From Deltaproteobacteria bacterium (GTDB lineage: Bacteria; Myxococcota_A; UBA9042; PHBI01; JACKFB01): a DNA stretch of 64,000 nucleotides. Positions 24,307-33,419 of the stretch are shown piece by piece. A program made the position numbers and the translations under genes. Within the stretch, counting starts at the first letter, position 1. Every line of letters starts with the position of its first letter. The notes beneath the pieces are model-generated. The model saw only the letters and a program-made list of their open reading frames with translations. It did no database searches and had not been told where the DNA came from. The stretch lies in assembly GCA_020632695.1 (NCBI GenBank), contig JACKFB010000005.1, positions 310,001 to 374,000 on the forward strand, in the 5' to 3' direction.

Positions 24307-26582
24307 GCGTGGCGACGGCGGCGCAGGCCCAGCCCCGCCAGCAGCAGCAACGCCAGCCCCAGGGCGCCGACCGGATCTCCGCCGCCCGCGCACCCGCTGG
24401 AGCTTCCGGAGGCCTGACCCCCATTGACCGACGGGCCGCCGACGGGGTCCGCCGTGCAGGCCTGGGCGAGCTGATTCCAGAAGCTGCCCTCGGGGCACTC
24501 CTTGCCTCCGGGAGGCCGCCCGTCGGTGCCCGCGATGCACTGACCGGTCGCCTGGTCGCAGGTCAGCCCGACCCCGCACGCGCCGCAGGAGGTCCCACAG
24601 CCGTCATCGCCGCACGAGCGCCCCACGCAGGAGCAGGTGCCAGGCGTGGTTCCCTCCGGGACGCAGGCGCCCGCTGCCCCGCAGACCTGGCCCGCGCCGC
24701 AGCCTCCGCAGCTACCGCCACAGCCGTCGGGCCCACAGGTCTTTCCGCTGCAGGCCGGCGCGCACCCGGTCACGCACACCCCGCCCGTGCCGCAGCTCTC
24801 GCCCGCGCCGCACTCGCCGCAGCTCCCGCCGCAGGAGTCCGATCCGCACTGCTTGCCCGCGCAGGCGGGGACGCAGGGGTTCGAGCAGGCGCCATCCTGG
24901 CAGGCCGAACCTTGCGGGCAGCTCCCGCAGACGCCGCCGCAGCCGTCGGAGCCGCACGACTTGCCAGCACAGTCGGGCGTGCAGGTGCCCGGCTTGCAGA
25001 TCCCCTGCTGGCAGGTGGTCCCCGACAGACAGCTCCCGCACTGGCCGCCGCAGCCGTCGTCGCCGCAGTTCTTGCCGATGCAGCTCGCCACGCACTGGGA
25101 GACGCACTGGCCACCCGCGTCGCAGGTCGTGCCTGCGCTGCAGCTCCCGCACTGGCCGCCGCAGCCGTCGGGGCCGCATTGCTTGCCACCGCAAGCCGGC
25201 GTGCAGTTCGACACGCACTGGCCGAAGTCGTCGCAGGTCGCCCCCGCCGCGCAGCTCCCGCACTGGCCGCCGCACCCATCGGGCCCGCACTGCTTGCCCG
25301 GGCACGCCGGGACACAGCTCGGGATGCACTGACCGCCGCCGCTGCACAGCAGCCCCGCCGAACAGTTCCCGCACGAGCCGCCGCAGCCGTCGCCGCCGCA
25401 GGACTTGCCCGAGCACGAGGGCACGCAGGTGGAGACGCACTGCCCCGACGCGCTGCAGGTGGCGCCCGCACCGCAGGAGCCGCACGAGCCGCCGCACCCA
25501 TCCGGTCCGCAGGACTTGCCCGAGCAGGCGGGCACGCAGGTGGAGACGCATTGCCCCGACGCGCCGCAGGTGGCGCCGGCGCCGCAGGACCCGCACGAGC
25601 CGCCGCAGCCATCGGGTCCGCAGGCCTTGCCCGAACACGAGGGCACGCAGTTGGCCACGCAGAGGCCTGCCGCGTTGCAGGTCGAGCCGGCGCCGCACGT
25701 GCCGCAGCTTCCGCCGCAGCCGTCGTCGCCGCAGGCCTTGCCCGAGCAGGCGGGCGTGCACGGCCCGCTGCTGCAGACCCCGGACTGGCAGGTCTTGCCG
25801 CCGCTGCAGGTCCCGCAGGTCCCGCCGCACCCGTCGTCGCCGCAGTTCTTCCCTGCGCAGGTCGGCGAGCAGACGCACTGTCCCGAGACGGTGCACACCC
25901 CGTTGCCCGTGCAGGCACCACAGGTCCCGCCGCAGCCGTCGCTGCCGCAGGCCTTGCCCGAGCAGCTCGGCACGCACTGGACCGGATCGCAGGTGCCCGC
26001 CGCACTGCAGGCGAACCCGGGGCCGCAGCTCCCGCAGCTGCCGCCGCACCCATCGTCGCCGCAGGTCTTGCCCGCGCAGTCGCAGGCCGCCCCGCAGGCG
26101 AGGGGGAAGGTGCCCGAGGGGTCGCCGCCGCCGCTGGCGGAGCAGTTGTAGTAGGCCGTGTCGCCCCCGGAGTCCCATCCGCACAGGTTCGCCGCCGAAG
26201 GGCACGGAGCGGCCGGGGAGCAGCTCCCGCAGCCGAACTCCTCGACCTCGCTGACGCAGATGTCGTCCCAGCTGTTGGTGCAGCAGAAGCTGTCCTCGGC
26301 ACACACGCAGTCGTAGATGTCGCTGTCGCAGCAGCCCGGGCCGCTGGACTCCGAGCAGCAGGACTGGAGGTCGCTCGCCACGTTGGTGCCGCAGTCGATC
26401 TCGCAGGCGACGCCGTCCTCGCACCAGCGCACGGTCGTGCTGTCGGCGCAGCACCCCTCGTAGCCGAGGCCCGCGTCGCAGGAACCCACCGCCTCGCCGG
26501 CCGAGCATTGGGCTCGAACCGGCTGGACCGACGCGAGGGAGGTCGAGACGAGGGCGATCGTGAGCAGGAGAGTGCGGCGCAT
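24297..26582 (-). CDS. Cys-rich 14-repeat surface protein with MYXO-CTERM-like tail
   Basis: 761-residue secreted protein. Signal peptide MRRTLLLTIALVSTSLAS ending near VRAQC; an N-terminal Cys-rich domain with paired-Cys motifs (GYEGCCADS, FCCTNSWDDICV); 14 copies of a C-x-GK-x-CG-x-DGCGG-x-CG-x-C unit, one about every 35-40 residues; a spacer; and a C-terminal Cys, Gly-rich turn, hydrophobic helix LGLALLLLAGLGL and RRRR. That tail matches the MYXO-CTERM sorting signal, cleaved by myxosortase so that the protein is lipid-anchored on the surface. About ten Cys per repeat unit imply heavy disulfide bonding and a rod- or fibre-like surface structure. GGAAGG precedes the ATG. No function is known to me. 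Confidence 0.85.
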   Translation of the reverse strand: MRRTLLLTIALVSTSLASVQPVRAQCSAGEAVGSCDAGLGYEGCCADSTTVRWCEDGVACEIDCGTNVASDLQSCCSESSGPGCCDSDIYDCVCAEDSFCCTNSWDDICVSEVEEFGCGSCSPAAPCPSAANLCGWDSGGDTAYYNCSASGGGDPSGTFPLACGAACDCAGKTCGDDGCGGSCGSCGPGFACSAAGTCDPVQCVPSCSGKACGSDGCGGTCGACTGNGVCTVSGQCVCSPTCAGKNCGDDGCGGTCGTCSGGKTCQSGVCSSGPCTPACSGKACGDDGCGGSCGTCGAGSTCNAAGLCVANCVPSCSGKACGPDGCGGSCGSCGAGATCGASGQCVSTCVPACSGKSCGPDGCGGSCGSCGAGATCSASGQCVSTCVPSCSGKSCGGDGCGGSCGNCSAGLLCSGGGQCIPSCVPACPGKQCGPDGCGGQCGSCAAGATCDDFGQCVSNCTPACGGKQCGPDGCGGQCGSCSAGTTCDAGGQCVSQCVASCIGKNCGDDGCGGQCGSCLSGTTCQQGICKPGTCTPDCAGKSCGSDGCGGVCGSCPQGSACQDGACSNPCVPACAGKQCGSDSCGGSCGECGAGESCGTGGVCVTGCAPACSGKTCGPDGCGGSCGGCGAGQVCGAAGACVPEGTTPGTCSCVGRSCGDDGCGTSCGACGVGLTCDQATGQCIAGTDGRPPGGKECPEGSFWNQLAQACTADPVGGPSVNGGQASGSSSGCAGGGDPVGALGLALLLLAGLGLRRRRHAQV
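24570..26080 (-). repeat. Coding array of 14 Cys-rich repeats
   Basis: Fourteen tandem copies, roughly 100-120 bp apart, of the coding unit for GKxCGxDGCGGxCGxC. All keep frame and vary mostly at synonymous or x positions. This is a protein repeat, not a CRISPR array. Confidence 0.85.
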
Positions 26583-26892
26583 CGAGTACCTTCCGGCACG
26601 GGGGGAGGTGCGGAAGGCGGGAGTATAGGAGAGTCGCCGGCTTGCCATCAAAGACGAAACGCGATCCGGGCGCATTCGGCCTGCCCGGGGCGCGGCCCGG
26701 TGGTCCCGGAGACGACGCTGGATTGACGGGATCGCGGCACCGTGGCCTTGTCAATCGGTGCGCCCGCGCAAGCCGGGGTAGACTCCCGCGGGCGCGATGC
26801 ACGTGCAGGCGACATCGGCGACCAGCCGGGCGCCGCGGGGGCTCGGGAGGGCGCCGGAGGATCATGGTCCGGACGAAGCGTGGGATGACCGC
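26583..26892. other. Divergent intergenic region
   Basis: 310 bases between the Cys-rich gene and the AsmA/GT51 fusion gene. It holds the minus-strand promoter for the former. On the plus side there is a TAGACT -10-like hexamer at 26779 but no properly spaced -35. No gene is supported. Confidence 0.55.
26622..26651 (-). promoter_or_regulatory. Promoter of the Cys-rich surface protein gene
   Basis: Minus strand: TTGATG (4 of 6), 18-base spacer, TATACT (5 of 6). Initiation near 26615 gives a ~33-base leader that contains GGAAGG. Confidence 0.5.
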
Positions 26893-29844
26893 ATGGCCCG
26901 CCTGAGGCCTCGCATGGCCTGGCTGTGGGCAGCCTGCCTGGGCCTCGTCGTCGGCGCCGGCGTCGGCGCGATGGCGCTGTCGGCCATCGTCCTCGGTGGG
27001 CGCGGCGAGCTGGAGCAGCGTGTGCAGCGCTGGGCGTCCGGGCACGGGCTGCGCGTCGCCGTGGGCAACGTCTCCGCCTCGCTCACCGGGCGGTTGCGGG
27101 TGAGCGCGCTGCGGCTGGACGGCGGCCCCGGCGAGGGGCTGGCGGCGCGCTTCGACGCGGTCGACGTGCGCCTGGACCTGATGGATCTCTGGCGCGGGCA
27201 CCCGCGCCCCCGCGACGTGGAGGTTCACGGCGGTCGGATCGCCCTGCGCCTCGACGAGGAGAGCCTGTCCGCGTGGCGGGACGCGCCGGACCCGGAGAGC
27301 GCGCCGAGCGACAGGGCGACGGTGTCCAGGATGCCCGACCGCGTGAGCTTCGACGGGCTGCAGGTGGAGCTTCTGGCCTCGGCGCGTGGGGTGACGCTGC
27401 CGCCGCTTCAGATGGCGGACGCCCAGGGCAGCGTGGCGCGCCAGAAGGAGGGAGGCTGGCGCGTGGAGGCGCGCGGGCGCCTGACGCTGGAGGGCCGCCC
27501 GCGCATGGCCGAGCTGACGGTGACCCTCGGGGAGAACCCCTCGTTCACGGTGAGCTTCGACGGGCCGGTGGAGATCGGCACGACCCTGGACGGCAAGCCG
27601 CTGGCGCTGCGGGTGAGCACGCTGCACCGCGACGCGCGGGGCGTCACCCGCCTGGAGGGGATCGAGGCGACCGCCGGCGACCTGCGGGCGTCCTGCGGCG
27701 TGTTCGAGGCCCTGGACGGGAGCGGGCTGATCCCGGACTGGCGGGACGTGCGCCAGCTCCGCTGCGACGGGGCCAGCCTGGGGCGAGGGGGCTGGCGCGC
27801 CGAGGCCTCGAACATCGTGGTGGCGGGCGAGCGCGCCCACGGCAGCCTGCCGGAGCCGCGGCGGATCGAGGTCGGCGAGCTGCGGGTGCAGGGGGCCGGG
27901 GGACGCCTGGACGCGGCGGCGAGCGGGATGCGGCTGGAGCTGGGCAGGGACGCCGTCGAGCACGCGCTGGCCGGGCGTTGGAAGGACGCGCTGGTCGCCG
28001 TGGATCTGCGCGGGCCGTCGCTGCGGGTGGAGCTGCCCGGCGCGGGGGGGCTCGGGAGCCTGGCGGCGCTGGACGTGCCCGGCGCGGACGACGACGAGGA
28101 GGCGCTGGAGGGCGAGGACGCGGCGCCGCCCGATGGCGAGCCCACGAAGAGCGCCGGGCCGACCGGGAAGCCGGACGCCGCGCCGCCGGCGCTGCTCGCG
28201 GCGCTCTCCGAGCTGGGGCCCGAGCCGATCCGCCTGCCGCGGGGCCCGGCGCTGGTGGAGCTGCTGCGCGGCGTGCGCCTCACCTTGGAGCGCGGCCACA
28301 TCGTCGTGGACACGGCGGAGCGCGCCGCCGCGCTGCGCATCGACGACCTGTCCTTGGACGTGTCGGCCAGCGGGGACGGCGGCATCGGGACGCATGTGGC
28401 GGCATCGATGAAGCGGTCCGAGGGCCGCTCGGGACGCTTCGACCTGACGGCGGACCTCGACAAGGACGGCGCCGTCCTGTCGGCCCAGGGGACGGTGGCG
28501 GGGGCCGACTTCGCGCACGTGCTCAGCAGCTCGTCGGACTACGTCACGGTGGCGCCCGAGGCGTGGGTGCAGGTGGACTTCCGCTACGCCTTCGAGGCGG
28601 TGCCCACGGCGACGCACGCGCTGCGCGGCGAGGTGCGCTTCGAGGACTTCGGGTTCCAGGCGTGGCGCATCTCGCACGCGCCGGTGAGCGGCATCCAGGG
28701 GCGATTCCGCTACACGGCGGCCTGGCGCCCCTCGCGCCACCACCTGGAGCTGGACGTCCCCGAGCTGTCGCTGGGAGACGCTCACTTCTCTGGCAGCCTG
28801 GCGGTGACGCGCCCGCCGGGCCGACGCCCGCGCTTCGGGGTGCGCTTCACCATGCCCAGCCAGGACTGCGGGGCCATGGCGCGCTCGATCCCGGCGCCGC
28901 TGCTGCCTCGGCTGGCGGGGATGCGGCTCTCCGGGCGAGCCGAGTTCGACGCCAGCCTCAGCGTGGACCTCGACAAGCCCTACGATCTGGAGCTGCGCGT
29001 CGACGGAGACTTCGACCGCTGCAAGGTGGAATCCCTGGGCGACCAGATCGACTTCGACGCCCTGCGCTCACCCACCTTCGTGCACCACCCGGTGGAGCCG
29101 AAGCGCGGGCGGCTCGAGGACATCGCCGTGGGGCCCGGGACCAAGGAGTGGGTCCCGTCGCACCTCATCCCGCCCTTCGTGAAGGCGGCGGCGGTGGTCA
29201 CCGAGGACCGCAACTTCTGGTACCACCACGGCGTGCGTTGGGAGCTGATCGCCCGGGCCCTGAAGCTGGACTTCGACAAGGGGCGCTTCGTGTACGGCGG
29301 CAGCACCATCACCCAGCAGCTGGTGAAGAACCTCTATCTGACGCGTGAGAAGACGCTGTCGCGGAAGCTCGAGGAGCTCTTCATCGTGTGGGCGATGGAG
29401 CGCGAGCTCGACAAGGACGAGATCCTGACGCTCTACCTCAACGTCATCGAGTACGGCCCGGACATCTACGGGGTGAAGCGGGCGTCGCGGCACTACTTCG
29501 CCAAGGATCCCTGGGCGCTCTCGCCGGCCGAGGCGGCGTTCATCATGGGGCTGAAGCCCTACCCGACCGCCGGGTACCGCCAGTGGCAGAGCGGCAGCCT
29601 CAACGACTGGTGGGTGGGACGTGTCCAGCACGTGCTGGAGATGATGCAGCGGCGGGAGAACGCGATCACCGAGGCGGAGGTGCTGGCGGCCGCGCCGTAC
29701 CAGGTGCGCTTCCGGGCCGCCGACGAGCCGCTGTGGAGCGACCGGGTCTACGTACGGCCGGAGGTGCCGAGCGGCGGCGGGCGCAGCGGGCCGCGGGGAG
29801 CCACGGACGACGAGGATCCGGCTGGGGCCCTGCCGCCGCCCTGA
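26893..29844 (+). CDS. AsmA-like/GT51 peptidoglycan glycosyltransferase fusion
   Basis: 983 residues. One N-terminal membrane anchor (MAWLWAACLGLVVGAGVGAM), then ~700 periplasmic residues of AsmA/DUF748-like beta-rich sequence (LEQRVQRWASGHGLRVAVG, VHGGRIALRLDEES), with an acidic/Pro linker around residue 400. The C-terminal ~240 residues are a full GT51 transglycosylase: EDRNFWYHHG with catalytic Glu771, GGSTITQQLVKN, RKLEELFIVWAMERELDKDE and YLNVIEYGPDIYGV. No penicillin-binding transpeptidase domain follows, so it polymerises glycan from lipid II like MtgA but carries a lipid-transport-type domain. The start is the ATG next to the hydrophobic anchor; a longer in-frame start would add 32 polar residues. 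Confidence 0.85.
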   Translation: MARLRPRMAWLWAACLGLVVGAGVGAMALSAIVLGGRGELEQRVQRWASGHGLRVAVGNVSASLTGRLRVSALRLDGGPGEGLAARFDAVDVRLDLMDLWRGHPRPRDVEVHGGRIALRLDEESLSAWRDAPDPESAPSDRATVSRMPDRVSFDGLQVELLASARGVTLPPLQMADAQGSVARQKEGGWRVEARGRLTLEGRPRMAELTVTLGENPSFTVSFDGPVEIGTTLDGKPLALRVSTLHRDARGVTRLEGIEATAGDLRASCGVFEALDGSGLIPDWRDVRQLRCDGASLGRGGWRAEASNIVVAGERAHGSLPEPRRIEVGELRVQGAGGRLDAAASGMRLELGRDAVEHALAGRWKDALVAVDLRGPSLRVELPGAGGLGSLAALDVPGADDDEEALEGEDAAPPDGEPTKSAGPTGKPDAAPPALLAALSELGPEPIRLPRGPALVELLRGVRLTLERGHIVVDTAERAAALRIDDLSLDVSASGDGGIGTHVAASMKRSEGRSGRFDLTADLDKDGAVLSAQGTVAGADFAHVLSSSSDYVTVAPEAWVQVDFRYAFEAVPTATHALRGEVRFEDFGFQAWRISHAPVSGIQGRFRYTAAWRPSRHHLELDVPELSLGDAHFSGSLAVTRPPGRRPRFGVRFTMPSQDCGAMARSIPAPLLPRLAGMRLSGRAEFDASLSVDLDKPYDLELRVDGDFDRCKVESLGDQIDFDALRSPTFVHHPVEPKRGRLEDIAVGPGTKEWVPSHLIPPFVKAAAVVTEDRNFWYHHGVRWELIARALKLDFDKGRFVYGGSTITQQLVKNLYLTREKTLSRKLEELFIVWAMERELDKDEILTLYLNVIEYGPDIYGVKRASRHYFAKDPWALSPAEAAFIMGLKPYPTAGYRQWQSGSLNDWWVGRVQHVLEMMQRRENAITEAEVLAAAPYQVRFRAADEPLWSDRVYVRPEVPSGGGRSGPRGATDDEDPAGALPPP

Positions 29845-29872
29845 CACGGGCTGGCCCCGCGCCTGGGCCCGG

Positions 29873-29881
29873 TGCTATATC
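29873..29881 (+). promoter_or_regulatory. Extended -10 promoter candidate
   Basis: TGCTATATC, an extended -10 (TGn plus TATATC) 33 bases before the ATG of the oligopeptide-binding lipoprotein, with no clear -35. Confidence 0.3.
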
Positions 29882-29913
29882 CGCGAGGCAGCCGACTGGA
29901 CGCGGGAGCGCGG

Positions 29914-31707
29914 ATGGACAGCCGAATCGTGACGTTGGCGCCGGTCGTGGCGGCGGGGCTGCTGTGCGCGGTCGCGGGCTGCCGCATGTCGGATCGCGGC
30001 GAGCCGGCGCCCTTCAGCGCGACGCCCGCGCCGCAGACCTTCGAGGCGCCCGCGGTGGCCGACGTCCCGGCGCAGGGTGCGAGCGCCGATGCGGCCACCG
30101 ACGAGGAGTGCGGTGACCACATCTACGGCTGCGATCGGTGGCCCTGCACGGGCCACGCGGTGTGCGACGAGGCGTCGCCCGCGGACGGGATGCTGCAGAT
30201 CTCGCTCGGCGGGGCGGAGTTCATCGACCCGAGCCTGGTGCACGAGTCGGCGGGCTCGCTGATCGTGCAGGAGATCTTCGAGGGCCTGCTGAGCTTTCCG
30301 CCGGGCAACGGCCCGCCGATCCCCGGCGTGGCCGAGCGCTGGGAGCTGGGCGAAGACGGCCGCACCTGGACCTTCCACCTGCGCCACGACGCCCGCTGGT
30401 CCAACGGGCGGGTCGTGACGGCGCACGACTTCGTCTACGGCTGGACGCGCAAGCTGCTGCCCGAGACGGCGTCCCAGGCGGCCGAGCACCACTTCTTCAT
30501 CAAGAACGCGAAGGCGTTCAACGAGGGGAAGATCACCGACCCCGAGCAGCTCGGCTTCCACGCTCCCGACGACTTCACGCTGGTGGTGGAGTTGGAGGAG
30601 CCGACGCCCTTCTGGCTGGAGTACGTGCAGAGCGCGCATTACATGCCGGTGCCGCGGGAGGCGGTCGAGCAGTGGGGCAAGGACTGGACGCGGCCGGAGC
30701 ACATCGTGACCAACGGCCCCTTCCACATGACCGAGTGGCGCCCGCGCGACCGGATGGTGCTGAAGAAGAGCGAGACCTACTGGAACAAGGACGCCATCCG
30801 GCTGGCCGGGGCGATCATCTGGCACAGCGAGAGCGAGACCGACGACCTGCGCCGTTACGAGGCCGGGCAGACCCACATGCTCCAGGCCTCGCTGCCGGCC
30901 GAGAAGATCTCGGTGTTCATGGAGGAGAAGCGGCCGGACCTCTTCATCGATCCCTACCTCGCCTACTACTACTACGCGTTCCGCGTGGACCGGCCGCCCT
31001 TCGACAACAAGCTGGTGCGGCAGGCGGTGGACATGGCCATCGACAAGGAGCGGCTGGTACGCCACGTGACCCGCGGGATGCAGGTCCCGGCCGATGGCCC
31101 GGTGCCTCCGTTCTTCGTGCAGACCATGGGCTACCCGAAGCCGGCCGGGCGCGGCTTCGACCCGCAGGGCGCCCGGGAGCTGCTGGCCAAGGCCGGCTAC
31201 CCCAACGGCGTCGACCTGCCGAAGATCACGCTCATCTACAACACCTACGAGATCCACCGGCTCATCGCCGAGTTCGTGCAGCGCTCGCTCAAGGAGAACC
31301 TGGGCGTCGAGGTGGCCATCGAGAACATGGAGTGGAAGTCGCTGCTCAAGCAGCTCCGCTCGGGCGACTTCCAGATGGCCCGCTTCGGGTGGATCGGCGG
31401 CAAGGACCCGTACACCTTCCTCAACTCGTTCCGGCACGACAGCCCGAACAACGAGATGGGCTACTCGAACCTCGAGGTCGACCGGCTGCTCGACGCGAGC
31501 CTGGCCGAGCGGGACGAGCCGCGCCGGCTGGCGCTGATGGCGCAGGCGGAGGCGCTGATCCAGGAGGACACGCCGATAGCGCCGCTCTACTACTACACGC
31601 GGGTGTACCTGAAGAAGCCGGTGCTGCGTGGTGTGGAGCAGGAGCTGACGAGCGTGCACCTGATGCGACACATGTACTGGGGCGACAAGCCCGGGGGGAC
31701 GCCATGA
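29914..31707 (+). CDS. Oligopeptide ABC transporter substrate-binding lipoprotein (SBP_bac_5)
   Basis: 597 residues; lipobox VAGC (Cys23). After a Cys-containing linker (DHIYGCDRWPCTGHAVC) comes a family-5 solute-binding fold: DPSLVHESAGSLIVQEIFEG, AERWELGEDGRTWTFHLR, HDARWSNGRVVTAHDFVYGW, PYLAYYYYAFRVDRPPFDN and a C-terminal YYYTRVYLKKP. This matches OppA-type peptide binders. No permease or ATPase genes are adjacent, so its transporter is elsewhere or it acts as a sensor. It overlaps the next gene by ATGA, tying it to a glycosidase-like lipoprotein. Confidence 0.9.
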   Translation: MDSRIVTLAPVVAAGLLCAVAGCRMSDRGEPAPFSATPAPQTFEAPAVADVPAQGASADAATDEECGDHIYGCDRWPCTGHAVCDEASPADGMLQISLGGAEFIDPSLVHESAGSLIVQEIFEGLLSFPPGNGPPIPGVAERWELGEDGRTWTFHLRHDARWSNGRVVTAHDFVYGWTRKLLPETASQAAEHHFFIKNAKAFNEGKITDPEQLGFHAPDDFTLVVELEEPTPFWLEYVQSAHYMPVPREAVEQWGKDWTRPEHIVTNGPFHMTEWRPRDRMVLKKSETYWNKDAIRLAGAIIWHSESETDDLRRYEAGQTHMLQASLPAEKISVFMEEKRPDLFIDPYLAYYYYAFRVDRPPFDNKLVRQAVDMAIDKERLVRHVTRGMQVPADGPVPPFFVQTMGYPKPAGRGFDPQGARELLAKAGYPNGVDLPKITLIYNTYEIHRLIAEFVQRSLKENLGVEVAIENMEWKSLLKQLRSGDFQMARFGWIGGKDPYTFLNSFRHDSPNNEMGYSNLEVDRLLDASLAERDEPRRLALMAQAEALIQEDTPIAPLYYYTRVYLKKPVLRGVEQELTSVHLMRHMYWGDKPGGTP

Positions 31708-33419
31708 GGGCTGGTTTCGGTCGGGTGATGCTCGCGGCGTGCCTGCTGGCGGTCGGCGTCACCGGGCCCGGCTGCGGCGACGACGGCGTGCTCCTGCCCT
31801 CGAACATCAACACGCTGAAGTTCCGGAACATCGCGGTGGCGCCGACCCAGAAGGCCGAGGCGCCCGTCGACGTGGTGCGCCCGCTCAACGGCATCCTGGG
31901 GGCGCCGGTGCCGGTGGTGCCCGGCGACGCCAGCCTGAAGACGGCCTACTGGGGGCGCCTGGCGAACTCGCCGGAGGACGACGGCGCGCACGTCGGCATG
32001 GTGCGGCTCGGCACCGACACCACCTGCGGCGTGAGCCTGGAGAGCGTCTTCCCCAACGCCTCCGCGGACGTGTCCAAGCCCGCCAGCTACGACTTCTCGA
32101 AGCTCGACGCGCACGTGCAGGCCATCAAGGACCTCAACACGGCCACGGTGCTGTGGCAGGCGGCCTTCAACCCCGGGGCCGGCGGCCAGTGCGAGGCCAG
32201 CGTGCGCGGCGTGCAGCAGGGAGCCGTCATCCAGCCCGGCGTCGAGGGCGAGCGCTGGGCCCAGGTGGCGGCGAACACGCTCCGGCACCTCAACGGCGGT
32301 ACCACCTGGGACCCTGCCGGCCACTCCTACGGCATCCGCTACGTCGAGTTCATGGACGATCCCTACGAGCGCATGGGCTACACCGAGGACCAGCTCGTCG
32401 GCCTCTTCTCGATCTACAAGCGCTTCGCCGGGCTGGTGAAGGCGCAGTTCCCTGACGACGCCACCGCGGGGCCCGCCGTCCGCGTCGGCGGCATCAGCTT
32501 CACCCTGGAGAGCGTCGACGACCTCAGCTACACGGTCGCCGCCGAGAAGCACGGCATCCTGCGCTTCATCGACTTCTGCGCGACCGAGGGGGTGCCGCTG
32601 GACTTCCTCAGCTTCCGCACCCGGACCCGACAACCCTTCGAGGCCTACGCCATCGCCGCCGAGCTGAGGCGCTACCTCGACGAGCAGCCCGCCGACACCT
32701 CCGGCCGCCTCCAGCGCACGCAGCTCATCGCGGCCGGCGTCGTGTTCGATCGCGACAACCCGGAGCTGCTGGCCCGCGGCATCCTGGCGGAGCCCATCCT
32801 CGAGAGCACCTACCTCGGCGCCTTCCAGGCGGCGGCCCGCATCTTCATGCAGGAGGTGCCCGTCGACCACATGATCGCCGGCCGCGGCCCGCGCGTGTTC
32901 CAGGACCTGGCCACACACAGCGGCACCGACCCCGCGTCGCTGACCGACCTCATCGTCAACAGCCTCTACTTCGACGCCGACGGGCGCGCGCAGCCGGCCT
33001 TCATGTCGCTCTTCCCCTTCCGCCAGGTCGCCGGCCACCAGCGCGTGCGCGTGATCACCGGCGCCGACGGCGAGGGCATGGCCATCATGGCCAGCCACGA
33101 CCGCAGCTCGGACCGCGTGCTCCACGTCATCATCGCCAACGCCAACGTCCTCACCGGCGAGGGTGGGCTCAACGCCGACATCACCTACGACCTGCGCCTC
33201 GACAACTTCGTGCCGGCGACCGTGCCGCTCATCGGCTACAAGCTCGCGGTCATCGATCGCGGCTCCGTGGGCGTCGACAGCTTCCACTTCTCGGAGACCG
33301 GCCTGCTGGAGACGATCCGCAGCCCCACCCAGACCACCACCGCCCAGGTGAGCTTCGTGCACCAGATGGCGGTGCCGGCAATCCACTACATCCAGTTCTC
33401 GATCGAGTTCTTGCCGTGA
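31704..33419 (+). CDS. Lipoprotein with glycoside-hydrolase-like (GH39-type) domain
   Basis: 571 residues; signal MRAGFGRVMLAACLLAVGV with Cys24 in GPGC. The mature protein reads like a TIM-barrel glycosidase of clan A: YGIRYVEFMDDPYERMGYTE at the place of the usual N-E-P strand, FSIYKRFAGLVKAQF helix, VRVGGISFTLES, PLDFLSFRTRT and, late, a beta-rich C-terminal domain. The similarity to beta-xylosidase family GH39 is a fold-level impression. The general acid Glu would fall in YVEFMDDP, but the canonical Asn-Glu-Pro is not present, so activity is doubtful. It is coupled on both sides (ATGA upstream, GTGA downstream). Confidence 0.65.
   Translation: MRAGFGRVMLAACLLAVGVTGPGCGDDGVLLPSNINTLKFRNIAVAPTQKAEAPVDVVRPLNGILGAPVPVVPGDASLKTAYWGRLANSPEDDGAHVGMVRLGTDTTCGVSLESVFPNASADVSKPASYDFSKLDAHVQAIKDLNTATVLWQAAFNPGAGGQCEASVRGVQQGAVIQPGVEGERWAQVAANTLRHLNGGTTWDPAGHSYGIRYVEFMDDPYERMGYTEDQLVGLFSIYKRFAGLVKAQFPDDATAGPAVRVGGISFTLESVDDLSYTVAAEKHGILRFIDFCATEGVPLDFLSFRTRTRQPFEAYAIAAELRRYLDEQPADTSGRLQRTQLIAAGVVFDRDNPELLARGILAEPILESTYLGAFQAAARIFMQEVPVDHMIAGRGPRVFQDLATHSGTDPASLTDLIVNSLYFDADGRAQPAFMSLFPFRQVAGHQRVRVITGADGEGMAIMASHDRSSDRVLHVIIANANVLTGEGGLNADITYDLRLDNFVPATVPLIGYKLAVIDRGSVGVDSFHFSETGLLETIRSPTQTTTAQVSFVHQMAVPAIHYIQFSIEFLP

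Noticed and set aside
24570..26080. CRISPR-like or non-coding repeat array
   Set aside because: Repeats and spacers all stay in one frame and encode a regular Cys motif; no short exact palindromic repeat is present.
23610..26726. 1038-residue plus-strand open frame with Ala/Gly/Arg repeats
   Set aside because: A second frame through the CPBP gene and antisense to the Cys-rich repeats; the repeat look is inherited from the real coding repeats.
30138..33419. 1093-residue frame giving a longer start to the glycosidase-like lipoprotein
   Set aside because: It overlaps the oligopeptide-binding protein in another frame; the ATGA-coupled start at 31704 gives a proper lipoprotein signal.
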